From: D2472 sp964444385
GTDB taxonomy: Bacteria; Pseudomonadota; Gammaproteobacteria; Magnimaribacterales; D2472
Direction of reading: 5' to 3'
Assembly: GCA_964444385.1 (NCBI GenBank)
Contig: CAYUHD010000030.1
Coordinates: forward strand, 1 to 16,717
Length of the DNA stretch: 16,717 bases
Below, piece after piece: positions 7,724 through 14,507 of this stretch. The position numbers and the translations under genes were made by a program. Under the pieces are notes generated by a model. It made no database searches, was not told the DNA's origin, and worked only from the letters and a program-made list of their open reading frames with translations. Numbering within the stretch: the first letter of the stretch is position 1; each line of letters opens with the position of its first letter.

Positions 7724-9934
7724 TTAGCTATTTGGATTATAAAAATATTGGAACTTTGCATAAATTTGCGAAGTTTCTAATCTAATATTGTCACTAAAAG
7801 GGTTGGGTTCTTCATAGAACTGAGTTCCACCTGCATAAAAGATAGTGTATGGATTAGGTTTCCATTGAATGAGGGCTTCAAGGAAGTAGTCATCACTGAA
7901 ATCATTTTTTTCAATAATAGTTCTGGTAGACAATGCGCTAGTAAATTGATAATCAACTTCAAATCTATTAATCTCACCAGCATAGAATTCTTCATTGGTA
8001 GTTTTATTTTTAAGTTCAGAGTATCTGTGCCCGAGAGAAATCTTAAAATTATCAGAAAATCTAAAAACAGTATATAAATTGTATTCTGTAGAATTACTAA
8101 TTTCTGGATTATCAATTCTCTTAGCTATGGCATCTCCTTTTTCAAATTCAAAACTTGTAAAGAATTTTTCACTTGGATGATAATTTCCTTTAATTTCATA
8201 CTCTTTTTGTTTACCAAATTGCAAACCTTCAAATTTTTCACTTGGTTTCACTTTCCATTCAATTGTTCCAGTGAAGTTAAAGTTTGTCTCAAGATCAATT
8301 TTAAATTGATAAAACTCTAAAGTTTTTTGATCTTTGTAATTTAATTTGTTTCGATTAAACCAATTAAAAGATATTCTTCTTAAAGTGCCTTGAGATCTAT
8401 AGGTTCTGCCATACCAATAGTTACGACTTTTGTAATTATTTTTCTCTACAAAACCAACATGCGCTCTATAGGTAGGGGAAACGTCTTTAAATCTTATTCC
8501 TGCATGAGAGTTATCAGTCACTCTTCTTAGGCGAAAATTTTTAGCAGTTCCTGAGAAAGACTCTCCATCCATTGCATAAGTTCTGCCTGCAAAAGTCTCA
8601 TCAGTATCAATGTAATTTATCTTGCCTTCCTGGGTATCACTTCTAGCAAAATTTACATCTAACATATAATCATCTAAAAAATTAATTAACCCATCAAATT
8701 CAACCAATGACCCTGAGCCACCAGTTTGATAATCTCTATTTGTTGCTATTAGGCCTAAATAAGATTTATTACCTAGATTTCTTTTAAACCTTCCTATGGT
8801 TACATCGCTTTTACCAGCATTACCTTTATAAGATCGGTACTGGCCTGCAGCCAAGTAGGGTGAATCAGTATCAGTAGCACGTAAAATATAAGTTGAATTT
8901 TTATTACCCTGATTGATATATTTTAGTGCACCAAGAGGGTTAGTAATTGATCGAGTGTAAACAGTCTGCATGTCAGATTTTAATAATTCTGAACCTTCAA
9001 GAAAAAAAGTTCTTTTTTCAGGGTATGACATAGCGAAAGTTTGGTTGGCCATAATCATAGGGATATCAGATTCCACTTGAGAAAAATCAGGATTAATGGT
9101 GTATTCAATAGAAGATGACTTACTTAGATCATAAAGACCGGTTACGCCAATTTCATAATCAGGATTTTGCAATTTAAAATCTTTGACAGGTCTGTCCCCA
9201 TTTTGATTAAGAAATATATATGGGTAGATATAATTTCTATAGATTTTTTCTGGAGAGCCTAGAATAATTTCTTCGTCTGCCTGACATGCATAGCAAGTTT
9301 CTGCTGGAAGACTTTTGAATGATCCAAATACAGTTTGTATACCTGCTTGATAAGATTTTCTAATAAACCCCATTTTCCATTTCTGAATTTCTACATCAGG
9401 TAATTGAAGTTCTGAAAATGGAATGATCATTTCAGCAGAGTAGCCATCCTCTTGGAAAGCAGTAGCAGATTGAAAAAGAATTCCCCAAGAGTCATCTGGT
9501 TCAGTGCTGGAAATATGTTTTTCATCTAGCTGAACGCCCAATGCATTCACACCAATCAAAATGCCATATCTACCATCTCTAAATGGATCAATCATTAAGG
9601 CAACATAATCTTCATTCCAAGTTTGATCTCTATTTTTTAGAGTAGCTCTAATCTTTTTTGGATCTCCAAATGCCTTAATCCCAATGTATAAGTATTTTTT
9701 ATCATACTTAACATAGGCAGTTGTTTTTAAAGCTGCGGGTGCATTGCGAGATGGCATCAACTCATATTCCAAATCAAAAGAAATTGCTTCATCCCATTCG
9801 CCTGGCGTTAAAGTTCCATCAAGTGAGATATTCCCACCCATAATCTCAGGTACAAAAAGGCTAGAGAGAATTAGGATTAATGCTCTAGGTTTAAATGAAA
9901 ATTCTTCGACGAAAAATATAAGCTTTTTTAACAT
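7724..9934 (-). CDS. DUF5916 protein with N-terminal CBM9-like domain
   Basis: A 736-residue envelope protein of unknown function. Residues 1-33 look like an unusually long signal region, with the hydrophobic part near 17-33. Residues about 35-205 form a CBM9-like beta-sandwich (LDGTLTPGEWDEA, then YVKYDKKYLYIGIKA and ALMIDPFRDGRYG). After a linker with a CYAC pair (214-217) comes the DUF5916 region with its hallmark NPDFSQVESD (281-290) and SYPEKRTFFLEG (303-314), then many alternating-residue strands resembling an outer-membrane barrel. It ends in NPNS rather than a terminal aromatic residue. The gene is convergent with the GH3 glucanase, 7 bases apart, so it is a separate transcript, but a carbohydrate-related surface role is plausible. 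A TATAAT box lies 4 bases before its ATG and there is no SD sequence. Confidence 0.85.
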   Translation of the reverse strand: MLKKLIFFVEEFSFKPRALILILSSLFVPEIMGGNISLDGTLTPGEWDEAISFDLEYELMPSRNAPAALKTTAYVKYDKKYLYIGIKAFGDPKKIRATLKNRDQTWNEDYVALMIDPFRDGRYGILIGVNALGVQLDEKHISSTEPDDSWGILFQSATAFQEDGYSAEMIIPFSELQLPDVEIQKWKMGFIRKSYQAGIQTVFGSFKSLPAETCYACQADEEIILGSPEKIYRNYIYPYIFLNQNGDRPVKDFKLQNPDYEIGVTGLYDLSKSSSIEYTINPDFSQVESDIPMIMANQTFAMSYPEKRTFFLEGSELLKSDMQTVYTRSITNPLGALKYINQGNKNSTYILRATDTDSPYLAAGQYRSYKGNAGKSDVTIGRFKRNLGNKSYLGLIATNRDYQTGGSGSLVEFDGLINFLDDYMLDVNFARSDTQEGKINYIDTDETFAGRTYAMDGESFSGTAKNFRLRRVTDNSHAGIRFKDVSPTYRAHVGFVEKNNYKSRNYWYGRTYRSQGTLRRISFNWFNRNKLNYKDQKTLEFYQFKIDLETNFNFTGTIEWKVKPSEKFEGLQFGKQKEYEIKGNYHPSEKFFTSFEFEKGDAIAKRIDNPEISNSTEYNLYTVFRFSDNFKISLGHRYSELKNKTTNEEFYAGEINRFEVDYQFTSALSTRTIIEKNDFSDDYFLEALIQWKPNPYTIFYAGGTQFYEEPNPFSDNIRLETSQIYAKFQYFYNPNS

Positions 9935-9938
9935 ATAG

Positions 9939-9944
9939 ATTATA
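9939..9944 (-). promoter_or_regulatory. Predicted -10 box of the DUF5916 gene
   Basis: On the minus strand a perfect TATAAT ends 4 bases before the ATG at 9934. With normal spacing, transcription would begin at or within the start codon, giving a leaderless message. No good -35 was identified, and chance TATAAT boxes are common in such AT-rich DNA. Confidence 0.4.
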
Positions 9945-10039
9945 AAGAGATCTGTATTTTAGGCTAAATAGTCATTTAAGAGTATAGATATTTCATAAGA
10001 TTTTTTACAAAATTTCATGGGAAATTAATATGATTTCGG

Positions 10040-10045
10040 TATAAT
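10040..10045 (+). promoter_or_regulatory. Predicted -10 box of the bL33-like gene
   Basis: A perfect TATAAT in the context CGGTATAATCACC, in the 121-base gap between two divergent genes. The predicted start point, near 10052, is about 4 bases before the ATG, so the message would have almost no leader. The -35 region at normal spacing is poor. The rest of the gap (9935-10039) shows no gene or hairpin that I can support. Confidence 0.5.
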
Positions 10046-10055
10046 CACCACCATT

Positions 10056-10259
10056 ATGGCGGATAGCAAAAAGAAACAAACTAAGGTTTATTTAATTCCC
10101 GAGGGCGAATCAAGGGATAGTCATACTTATCATTATCTAGCAGTAAAGACTAAGAAACTAGTTATTGAAAATCAAAAGCTTAGATTGAAAAAGTTTAATC
10201 CTGCCAAGCAAATTCATGAATGGTTTGTTGAAGCTAAATTACCTCCACACAGTAAATAA
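10056..10259 (+). CDS. rpmG: Small basic protein, probably divergent ribosomal protein bL33
   Basis: A 67-residue, lysine-rich, cysteine-free protein. Its second half, KLRLKKFNPAKQIHEWFVEAKL, lines up well with the closing pattern of bL33 (K-LELKKYDP---KHV-YKEAK), and its first half, KVYLIPEG then TYHYLAVKTKK, can be laid over the IKLVSTAGTGHFYTT-KNK strands with several inserted residues. bL33 is usually 50-56 residues, so this has an insertion plus a PPHSK tail. If correct, it is a zinc-free (C-minus) large-subunit protein near the tRNA exit site. It stands alone, not beside rpmB (bL28) as is common. A perfect TATAAT box and a codon pattern typical of an expressed gene support it being real. 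It could instead be a paralogue or an unrelated basic protein. Confidence 0.55.
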   Translation: MADSKKKQTKVYLIPEGESRDSHTYHYLAVKTKKLVIENQKLRLKKFNPAKQIHEWFVEAKLPPHSK

Positions 10260-10264
10260 TCTTT

Positions 10265-11407
10265 TTATTTTTTTTGTTGCTCGGTTTCGTCTCGATGCTT
10301 TTTTAGGTATGTCATAAAAGGCGTTCCACCCGTACCCGTAATAGTAGATCCACCTCTGCCAAATGGATTTTTGATTTGAGATTGTTTATGTATATATATT
10401 CCAGCATACTCTAGGTGCATTGCTCTAAATGCCCTAATTTCTTCTAAGCAGGTATTGTATTGATTCACAAGCTTTTTTGAGTCTTGAATAAGAGTTTTTA
10501 CTTTTGAGTTATTTTCAAGAGTACCAATGAATTCACGATGTTTGGGAGGCATATAATCTCTCATTTCATTTAAATAATGACGCAAGTGATCTTTTGTATG
10601 TGTGATTTGTAATGCGCCATCTAATGATGGGATGATGCTGCTTTGTGCTCCAGTCTCACCCCGAAAAAACTGAGGTTTATTATCAAATTGACCTTCATAG
10701 ATAAGACCATTCTTTAGATTAGGGTTATCTTTTGTTCCAAAAATAAAAGGACGAACGCGATGATAATAAATATATGGATCACATTTTTCTGGCATTCTCG
10801 CAAAAATTGAATTTACATTTTCCATTGAACCAGCTATCTGTTTTAACAAATGTAACACTTCTTTTTCAGATGATTTTTCATCGCATTTAGCAATTTTTTC
10901 ACATGCCTCTATAGCTCCTGATGCTGCATCTTCAATACAGACATGGATTGTTACAAACCAATCCTCATCAACACCTCCTAAAAAATTATTAATTAAACCA
11001 ACATTTTCTAGAGATATTTTCTCATTTGGATCGATTAAGAACCAATTGTCTAAACAATAACTTGCATAGCTTAAAATTGGGGGTCTACCTTGGTGTTTAG
11101 CTGCTTGAATCCATGGCTTTGCAAGAGCTTCTGGTAATTTTCCATGGGGTTTAATATCTCCCCAGATATATGCGTGAGCTATAAAACTTAGTTGTGACAT
11201 GGCAAGTTTTAAATCTTGCCCCATCTGATTTACTAGCAATTCCTTGATAGATAAATCTTTCTTCGAAAGTTTATTAATTGTTTGTTGAACTTTTCCAGTT
11301 AACAACAATTTTGGAAGGTTTTTGCATATTTCTTCTATTCTAAAACATGAATCAGATTCAATTGAAAATGATCTAGCTGGCAATTTTTTTGGTAAGAAGC
11401 CTTTCAT
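10265..11407 (-). CDS. Indoleamine 2,3-dioxygenase-like haem enzyme
   Basis: Expected to open the indole ring of L-tryptophan with O2 to N-formylkynurenine in the cytoplasm. The 380 residues match IDO along the C-terminal half: RPPILSYASYCLDNW (108-122), the PYIYYHRVRPF segment (211-221) where R219 corresponds to human R231 and Y214/Y215 replace F226/F227, FFRGETGAQSSIIPSLDG (247-264), MRDYMPPKHREF (282-293), proximal haem ligand H331 in RAFRAMHLEYAG, and GTGGTPFMTYL (358-368), the conserved substrate loop. All key positions look intact. Bacterial IDO-like proteins vary in activity, so the substrate is inferred from the family. It follows the CinA/NadD-like fusion gene by 57 bases on the same strand. 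A GGGGG run just before the ATG may serve as its SD sequence. Confidence 0.88.
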   Translation of the reverse strand: MKGFLPKKLPARSFSIESDSCFRIEEICKNLPKLLLTGKVQQTINKLSKKDLSIKELLVNQMGQDLKLAMSQLSFIAHAYIWGDIKPHGKLPEALAKPWIQAAKHQGRPPILSYASYCLDNWFLIDPNEKISLENVGLINNFLGGVDEDWFVTIHVCIEDAASGAIEACEKIAKCDEKSSEKEVLHLLKQIAGSMENVNSIFARMPEKCDPYIYYHRVRPFIFGTKDNPNLKNGLIYEGQFDNKPQFFRGETGAQSSIIPSLDGALQITHTKDHLRHYLNEMRDYMPPKHREFIGTLENNSKVKTLIQDSKKLVNQYNTCLEEIRAFRAMHLEYAGIYIHKQSQIKNPFGRGGSTITGTGGTPFMTYLKKHRDETEQQKK

Positions 11408-11419
11408 AAAACCCCCAGT

Positions 11420-11444
11420 TTTATAAATATGTAGAATTTATAAA
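11420..11444. repeat. AT-only inverted repeat before the dioxygenase gene
   Basis: TTTATAAAT (11420-11428) and ATTTATAAA (11436-11444) form a perfect 9-base inverted repeat around a 7-base loop. Because TTTATAAA is itself a palindrome, the same 8-mer also appears twice in direct order, 17 bases apart. It could be a regulator site or two overlapping -10-like boxes. AT-only sequence is expected to generate such matches by chance here. Confidence 0.4.
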
Positions 11445-11464
11445 TAGTATACTTTTTTTTAGTT

Positions 11465-12571
11465 TTATACCTGTTCTTTTCTGATTATGGTTGAAGAAAT
11501 ATCATCCCTAAAAATTTCTTCTCCAAATCCAGAAAATCGTTTTGCAATGTGTTCCGGTATTGTTACTGAATCTAAACTTATAAAGCTGTTTTTAATTTTG
11601 CGTCCGAAGACTAAAAAATTGATATTGTGACCATTGAATAAATCTAGTTGGTTGATCATATCTTGACGATTGAGATAAAATTTTTCATCTAACATTCTAG
11701 TTAAAGTATCTGTTCCAATAATAAATACTGAGTTAGGAAATAATTTGGCTTTATCTGCAAATTTCCCAGCCTTAGTTAATACCCAGTCATGACCATGGTT
11801 AAATTGCTCAAGTATTTTTTCTATTTCGTGATAGGAGAGAGGGGGTTTATCGGCATTTTGAATACATATCTCATACGCTAGACCTAATCCAGTTTTTTTC
11901 TCAGCTAATTCGCTCATAGCGCTGTGGCCTGAGTGAAAAGGGTTAAAGGATCCTGGAAAAATTAATTCAGGCATACGGTTTGTTGACGAAACAAAATCAA
12001 TTTGATTATCAACTAACTGTACCCAAGGTTTTTTAGCTTGCACTGTTTTAATACTAAGATTTGAATTATCTTTAAAATTGCTTGACTGAACTTCACATAC
12101 CTGAGCCAAAGCTTTAATAACATAATCGGTAACAATTTGCTCTTCCTCATCTCTTGATAGCTCCCCTTTAACAAAGGAGTAGGAGAGACTTGAAGAGTAT
12201 TTATAGGTCTGTATTGCTATAAAAAATTTATGTTCACCTTTCTTAGAATAGTTTGTTGCTAAGGATGCAGTGACAGCAATACCTAATAGATATTTTGGGT
12301 GTGTATTTAGATCTATTTTTTTCGCCGCACTGTAAGCTTTTGCAGCCATGCTAAGTGTTGTATTGAGGCTGCAGTAATGATCAGGTTGTTTTAAAAGGTA
12401 ATGGTCTAGAGACTCTTTAGCATATGGAACATATGCTTCCAATACCGATTCGCTCGCTCCTGGAACTTTTAAGATTTCTGAAATTGCATTGGTTCCACCA
12501 CCACTTGATATCAAAACAAACTTGAAAGGAGAGGAATGAATTTTTTTAATAATTTCCAAATATTCAGACAT
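11465..12571 (-). CDS. CinA-like / NadD-like nucleotidyltransferase fusion protein
   Basis: A 368-residue two-domain protein of unproven function. Residues about 8-160 resemble the CinA C-terminal (PncC, nicotinamide-nucleotide amidase) fold: LISSGGGTNAISEIL (20-34) at the place of ESCTGG, VPGAS, VLEAYVPYAK, then LLGIAVTASLAT and GEHKFFIAI. Residues about 200-368 form a cytidylyltransferase-like domain with GSFNPFHSGH (207-216), the phosphate-binding H-x-G-H motif of NadD/CoaD enzymes, then NADKPP (239-244), FIIGTDTLTRML (283-294) and DISSTIIR (357-364). The architecture resembles uncharacterised eukaryotic (for example plant) nucleotidyltransferase-family proteins. The next gene downstream is a tryptophan-dioxygenase homologue, hinting at NAD-related chemistry, but no reaction can be assigned. 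There is no SD sequence; the gene is divergent from the monooxygenase gene with a 52-base gap. Confidence 0.8.
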   Translation of the reverse strand: MSEYLEIIKKIHSSPFKFVLISSGGGTNAISEILKVPGASESVLEAYVPYAKESLDHYLLKQPDHYCSLNTTLSMAAKAYSAAKKIDLNTHPKYLLGIAVTASLATNYSKKGEHKFFIAIQTYKYSSSLSYSFVKGELSRDEEEQIVTDYVIKALAQVCEVQSSNFKDNSNLSIKTVQAKKPWVQLVDNQIDFVSSTNRMPELIFPGSFNPFHSGHSAMSELAEKKTGLGLAYEICIQNADKPPLSYHEIEKILEQFNHGHDWVLTKAGKFADKAKLFPNSVFIIGTDTLTRMLDEKFYLNRQDMINQLDLFNGHNINFLVFGRKIKNSFISLDSVTIPEHIAKRFSGFGEEIFRDDISSTIIRKEQV

Positions 12572-12608
12572 TTTTAATTTTGGCTTTAGATGAAATTGTT
12601 TTTAAGTG

Positions 12609-12614
12609 CATAAT
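12609..12614 (+). promoter_or_regulatory. Predicted -10 box of the monooxygenase operon
   Basis: CATAAT, 5/6 to consensus, ends 9 bases before the GTG at 12624, so the transcript would start about 3 bases before the codon. No convincing -35 is present at normal spacing. It lies in the 52-base gap shared with the divergent fusion gene. Confidence 0.35.
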
Positions 12615-12623
12615 TAAAGTATT

Positions 12624-14507
12624 GTGAATATTAGCAACCAAACTCTAACTAATGCATTAGATTCAGCTAGTTTTCCTGTAATTGCAACTTTGTTAGTTCA
12701 TTTTACAGGAGATATTTCAATATTAGATAAATTACCTAAACCAAACCAGGCGTTACTTGGAGAAACTCAAGGATTTTTATCTGCAGAAGAGCAAAAAATA
12801 ATTAAAACAATTGCATTGGAGGAAATACAGAAATTTTTTTCTAATGCACAGTCTAATGAAATTTATATTCCATCTGATAACGAATTAATCAAAATGATGA
12901 ATTACATTGTTGGAGATAAAGTTTCAGCTGACTATGTTCCTATGATGTTGCAAGAGCTAAATATTGATTTTAACTTATCTCGTTCTAGTAATAAGTCTTC
13001 AAAGATTCAAACAAGTGCTTTAGAGATTTTAATAATTGGGGCCGGGATGTCAGGAATACTCGCTGCAATCAAATTAGCAGAAAGAGGTATTAAGTTTAAA
13101 ATTTATGAAAAGAATGTCGATATTGGCGGCACTTGGTTTGAAAATAAATATCCTGGATCACGAGTAGATATCGCTAATCATTTTTACTCGTATTCATTTG
13201 AAGAAAATAATGTATGGTCAGAACATTTTTCTCAACAGCCTGAGTTATTAGATTATTTTAAAAAATGTTTTCGAAAATATGATATTCAAAAGCATACTCA
13301 CTTTGAAACTCAAGTTATAAGCATGCATTTTGATGAATCAACTCAATTATGGTCAGTTCTGTCACAACATCAAGAAAATGAAAAAGAAGAAAAAATAAAT
13401 ATTATTATTTCATGCGTTGGTCAGCTTAGTCATCCAAAGATACCTGAGATCAAAGGAATAGATGAGTTCCAAGGAAATATGTTTCATTCTGCTAGATGGC
13501 CAGATAAAGATGTTATTACTGAAAAAAAAGTTGCTGTAGTTGGAAGTGGAGCAAGTGCTTTTCAAATTGTTCCTAGCATTGCAAGCTCTTGCAAAGAATT
13601 AACAATTTTTCAGCGATCTCCTCCCTGGATGTTTCCTAACCCAAAATATCATGAAGAAGTGGACGAAGGTAAGAAATGGTTATTAGCAAACCTACCTTTT
13701 TACTCTCGTTGGTATAGATTTTTACTCTTTTATCCTGGCTCTGATCAATTGCTTGATTCATTGTTTGTTGATCCAAGTTGGGAAGGACAGGGCGATTCTA
13801 TCAATCAAGAAAATGATGCAATGAGGCAGCTTTTTACAGAAGCTATGCTAGCTCAAATCTCGGATAAGTCACTAGTTGATAAGGTTATTCCAAATTATCC
13901 TCCATTTGGAAAACGTATGTTGCAAGATAATGGAGCATGGTTAAAGGCACTTCATCTTCCAAATGTAACTTTGTTGCCTGAGGGGGTGGAACAGATGAAT
14001 GCAAACGGCATTTTTAATTCAGGTAAAGAGCTTGAGTTTGATACGATTATTTTTGCAACGGGTTTCAATGCCCAAGAATTTTTTTATCCAATTGAGATTA
14101 ATGGGGGATCAGGAAACTTCAAGAAAATTTATGGAGATTCACCCCAGTCGTATCTAGGTATAACGTTTTCCGCTATACCAAATTTTTTTGCTATGTATGG
14201 GCCTGGAACTAATTTAGCTCATGCAGGGAGCATAATATTTAATTCCGAATGCCAAATTAACTATATTTGTTCAGCAGTCGAGCACATGATAAAAAATGAT
14301 TTAAAGATAATAAAAGTTAAGCCCGATATTGAAAAAGAATATCAAAGTAGATATGAAGAGAGGCACAGTAAAATGGTTTGGCAGCACCCAAAAGTCTCAA
14401 GCTGGTATCAGAACTCCCAAGGTAAAGTTGTCACCACATCGCCATGGCGACTGGTAGAATATTGGAATTGGACCAATAACTTTAATCATGATGATTATGA
14501 ATTTTAA
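12624..14507 (+). CDS. Baeyer-Villiger flavin monooxygenase, HAPMO-like
   Basis: A cytoplasmic FAD- and NADPH-dependent enzyme that inserts an oxygen next to a ketone to give an ester or lactone. The 627 residues include an N-terminal extension of about 130 residues (LLVHFTGDISIL early on) that is typical of 4-hydroxyacetophenone monooxygenase (640 residues) and absent from shorter relatives. Then come the FAD Rossmann loop GAGMSG (139-144), GGTWFENKYPGSRVDI, the BVMO fingerprint FQGNMFHSARW (282-292, F-x-G-x3-H-x3-W), the NADPH loop GSGASA (307-312), the catalytic-arginine region FGKRMLQDNGAW with R431, and ATGFNAQEF. All fingerprint residues are present. Start is a GTG with no SD sequence, chosen because the extension aligns from it. 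The substrate is unknown. The downstream sulfatase gene overlaps its end by 20 bases. Confidence 0.9.
   Translation: MNISNQTLTNALDSASFPVIATLLVHFTGDISILDKLPKPNQALLGETQGFLSAEEQKIIKTIALEEIQKFFSNAQSNEIYIPSDNELIKMMNYIVGDKVSADYVPMMLQELNIDFNLSRSSNKSSKIQTSALEILIIGAGMSGILAAIKLAERGIKFKIYEKNVDIGGTWFENKYPGSRVDIANHFYSYSFEENNVWSEHFSQQPELLDYFKKCFRKYDIQKHTHFETQVISMHFDESTQLWSVLSQHQENEKEEKINIIISCVGQLSHPKIPEIKGIDEFQGNMFHSARWPDKDVITEKKVAVVGSGASAFQIVPSIASSCKELTIFQRSPPWMFPNPKYHEEVDEGKKWLLANLPFYSRWYRFLLFYPGSDQLLDSLFVDPSWEGQGDSINQENDAMRQLFTEAMLAQISDKSLVDKVIPNYPPFGKRMLQDNGAWLKALHLPNVTLLPEGVEQMNANGIFNSGKELEFDTIIFATGFNAQEFFYPIEINGGSGNFKKIYGDSPQSYLGITFSAIPNFFAMYGPGTNLAHAGSIIFNSECQINYICSAVEHMIKNDLKIIKVKPDIEKEYQSRYEERHSKMVWQHPKVSSWYQNSQGKVVTTSPWRLVEYWNWTNNFNHDDYEF

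Noticed and set aside
7718..7730. TAGCT-TTT-AGCTA hairpin as a bidirectional terminator between the GH3 and DUF5916 genes
   Set aside because: Only a 5-base stem with a 3-base loop and no T run on either side; too weak to call in AT-rich DNA.
7777..8180. Minus- and plus-strand frames within the 3' part of the DUF5916 gene
   Set aside because: They overlap each other and a continuous DUF5916 reading frame; none has a recognisable domain or start signal.
9744..9938. 64-codon plus-strand frame opposite the DUF5916 start
   Set aside because: It covers the signal region and CBM9-like start on the other strand and has no similarity or promoter of its own.
10254..10278. AAATAA/TTATTT stem followed by Ts as a terminator after the bL33-like gene
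   Set aside because: The stem is A/T only and would be very unstable; the T run alone is not evidence.
12624..14507. Kynurenine 3-monooxygenase, which would complete a pathway with the neighbouring dioxygenase
   Set aside because: The protein has the F-x-G-x3-H-x3-W fingerprint, two Rossmann loops and the HAPMO-type N-terminal extension, none of which belong to kynurenine monooxygenase.
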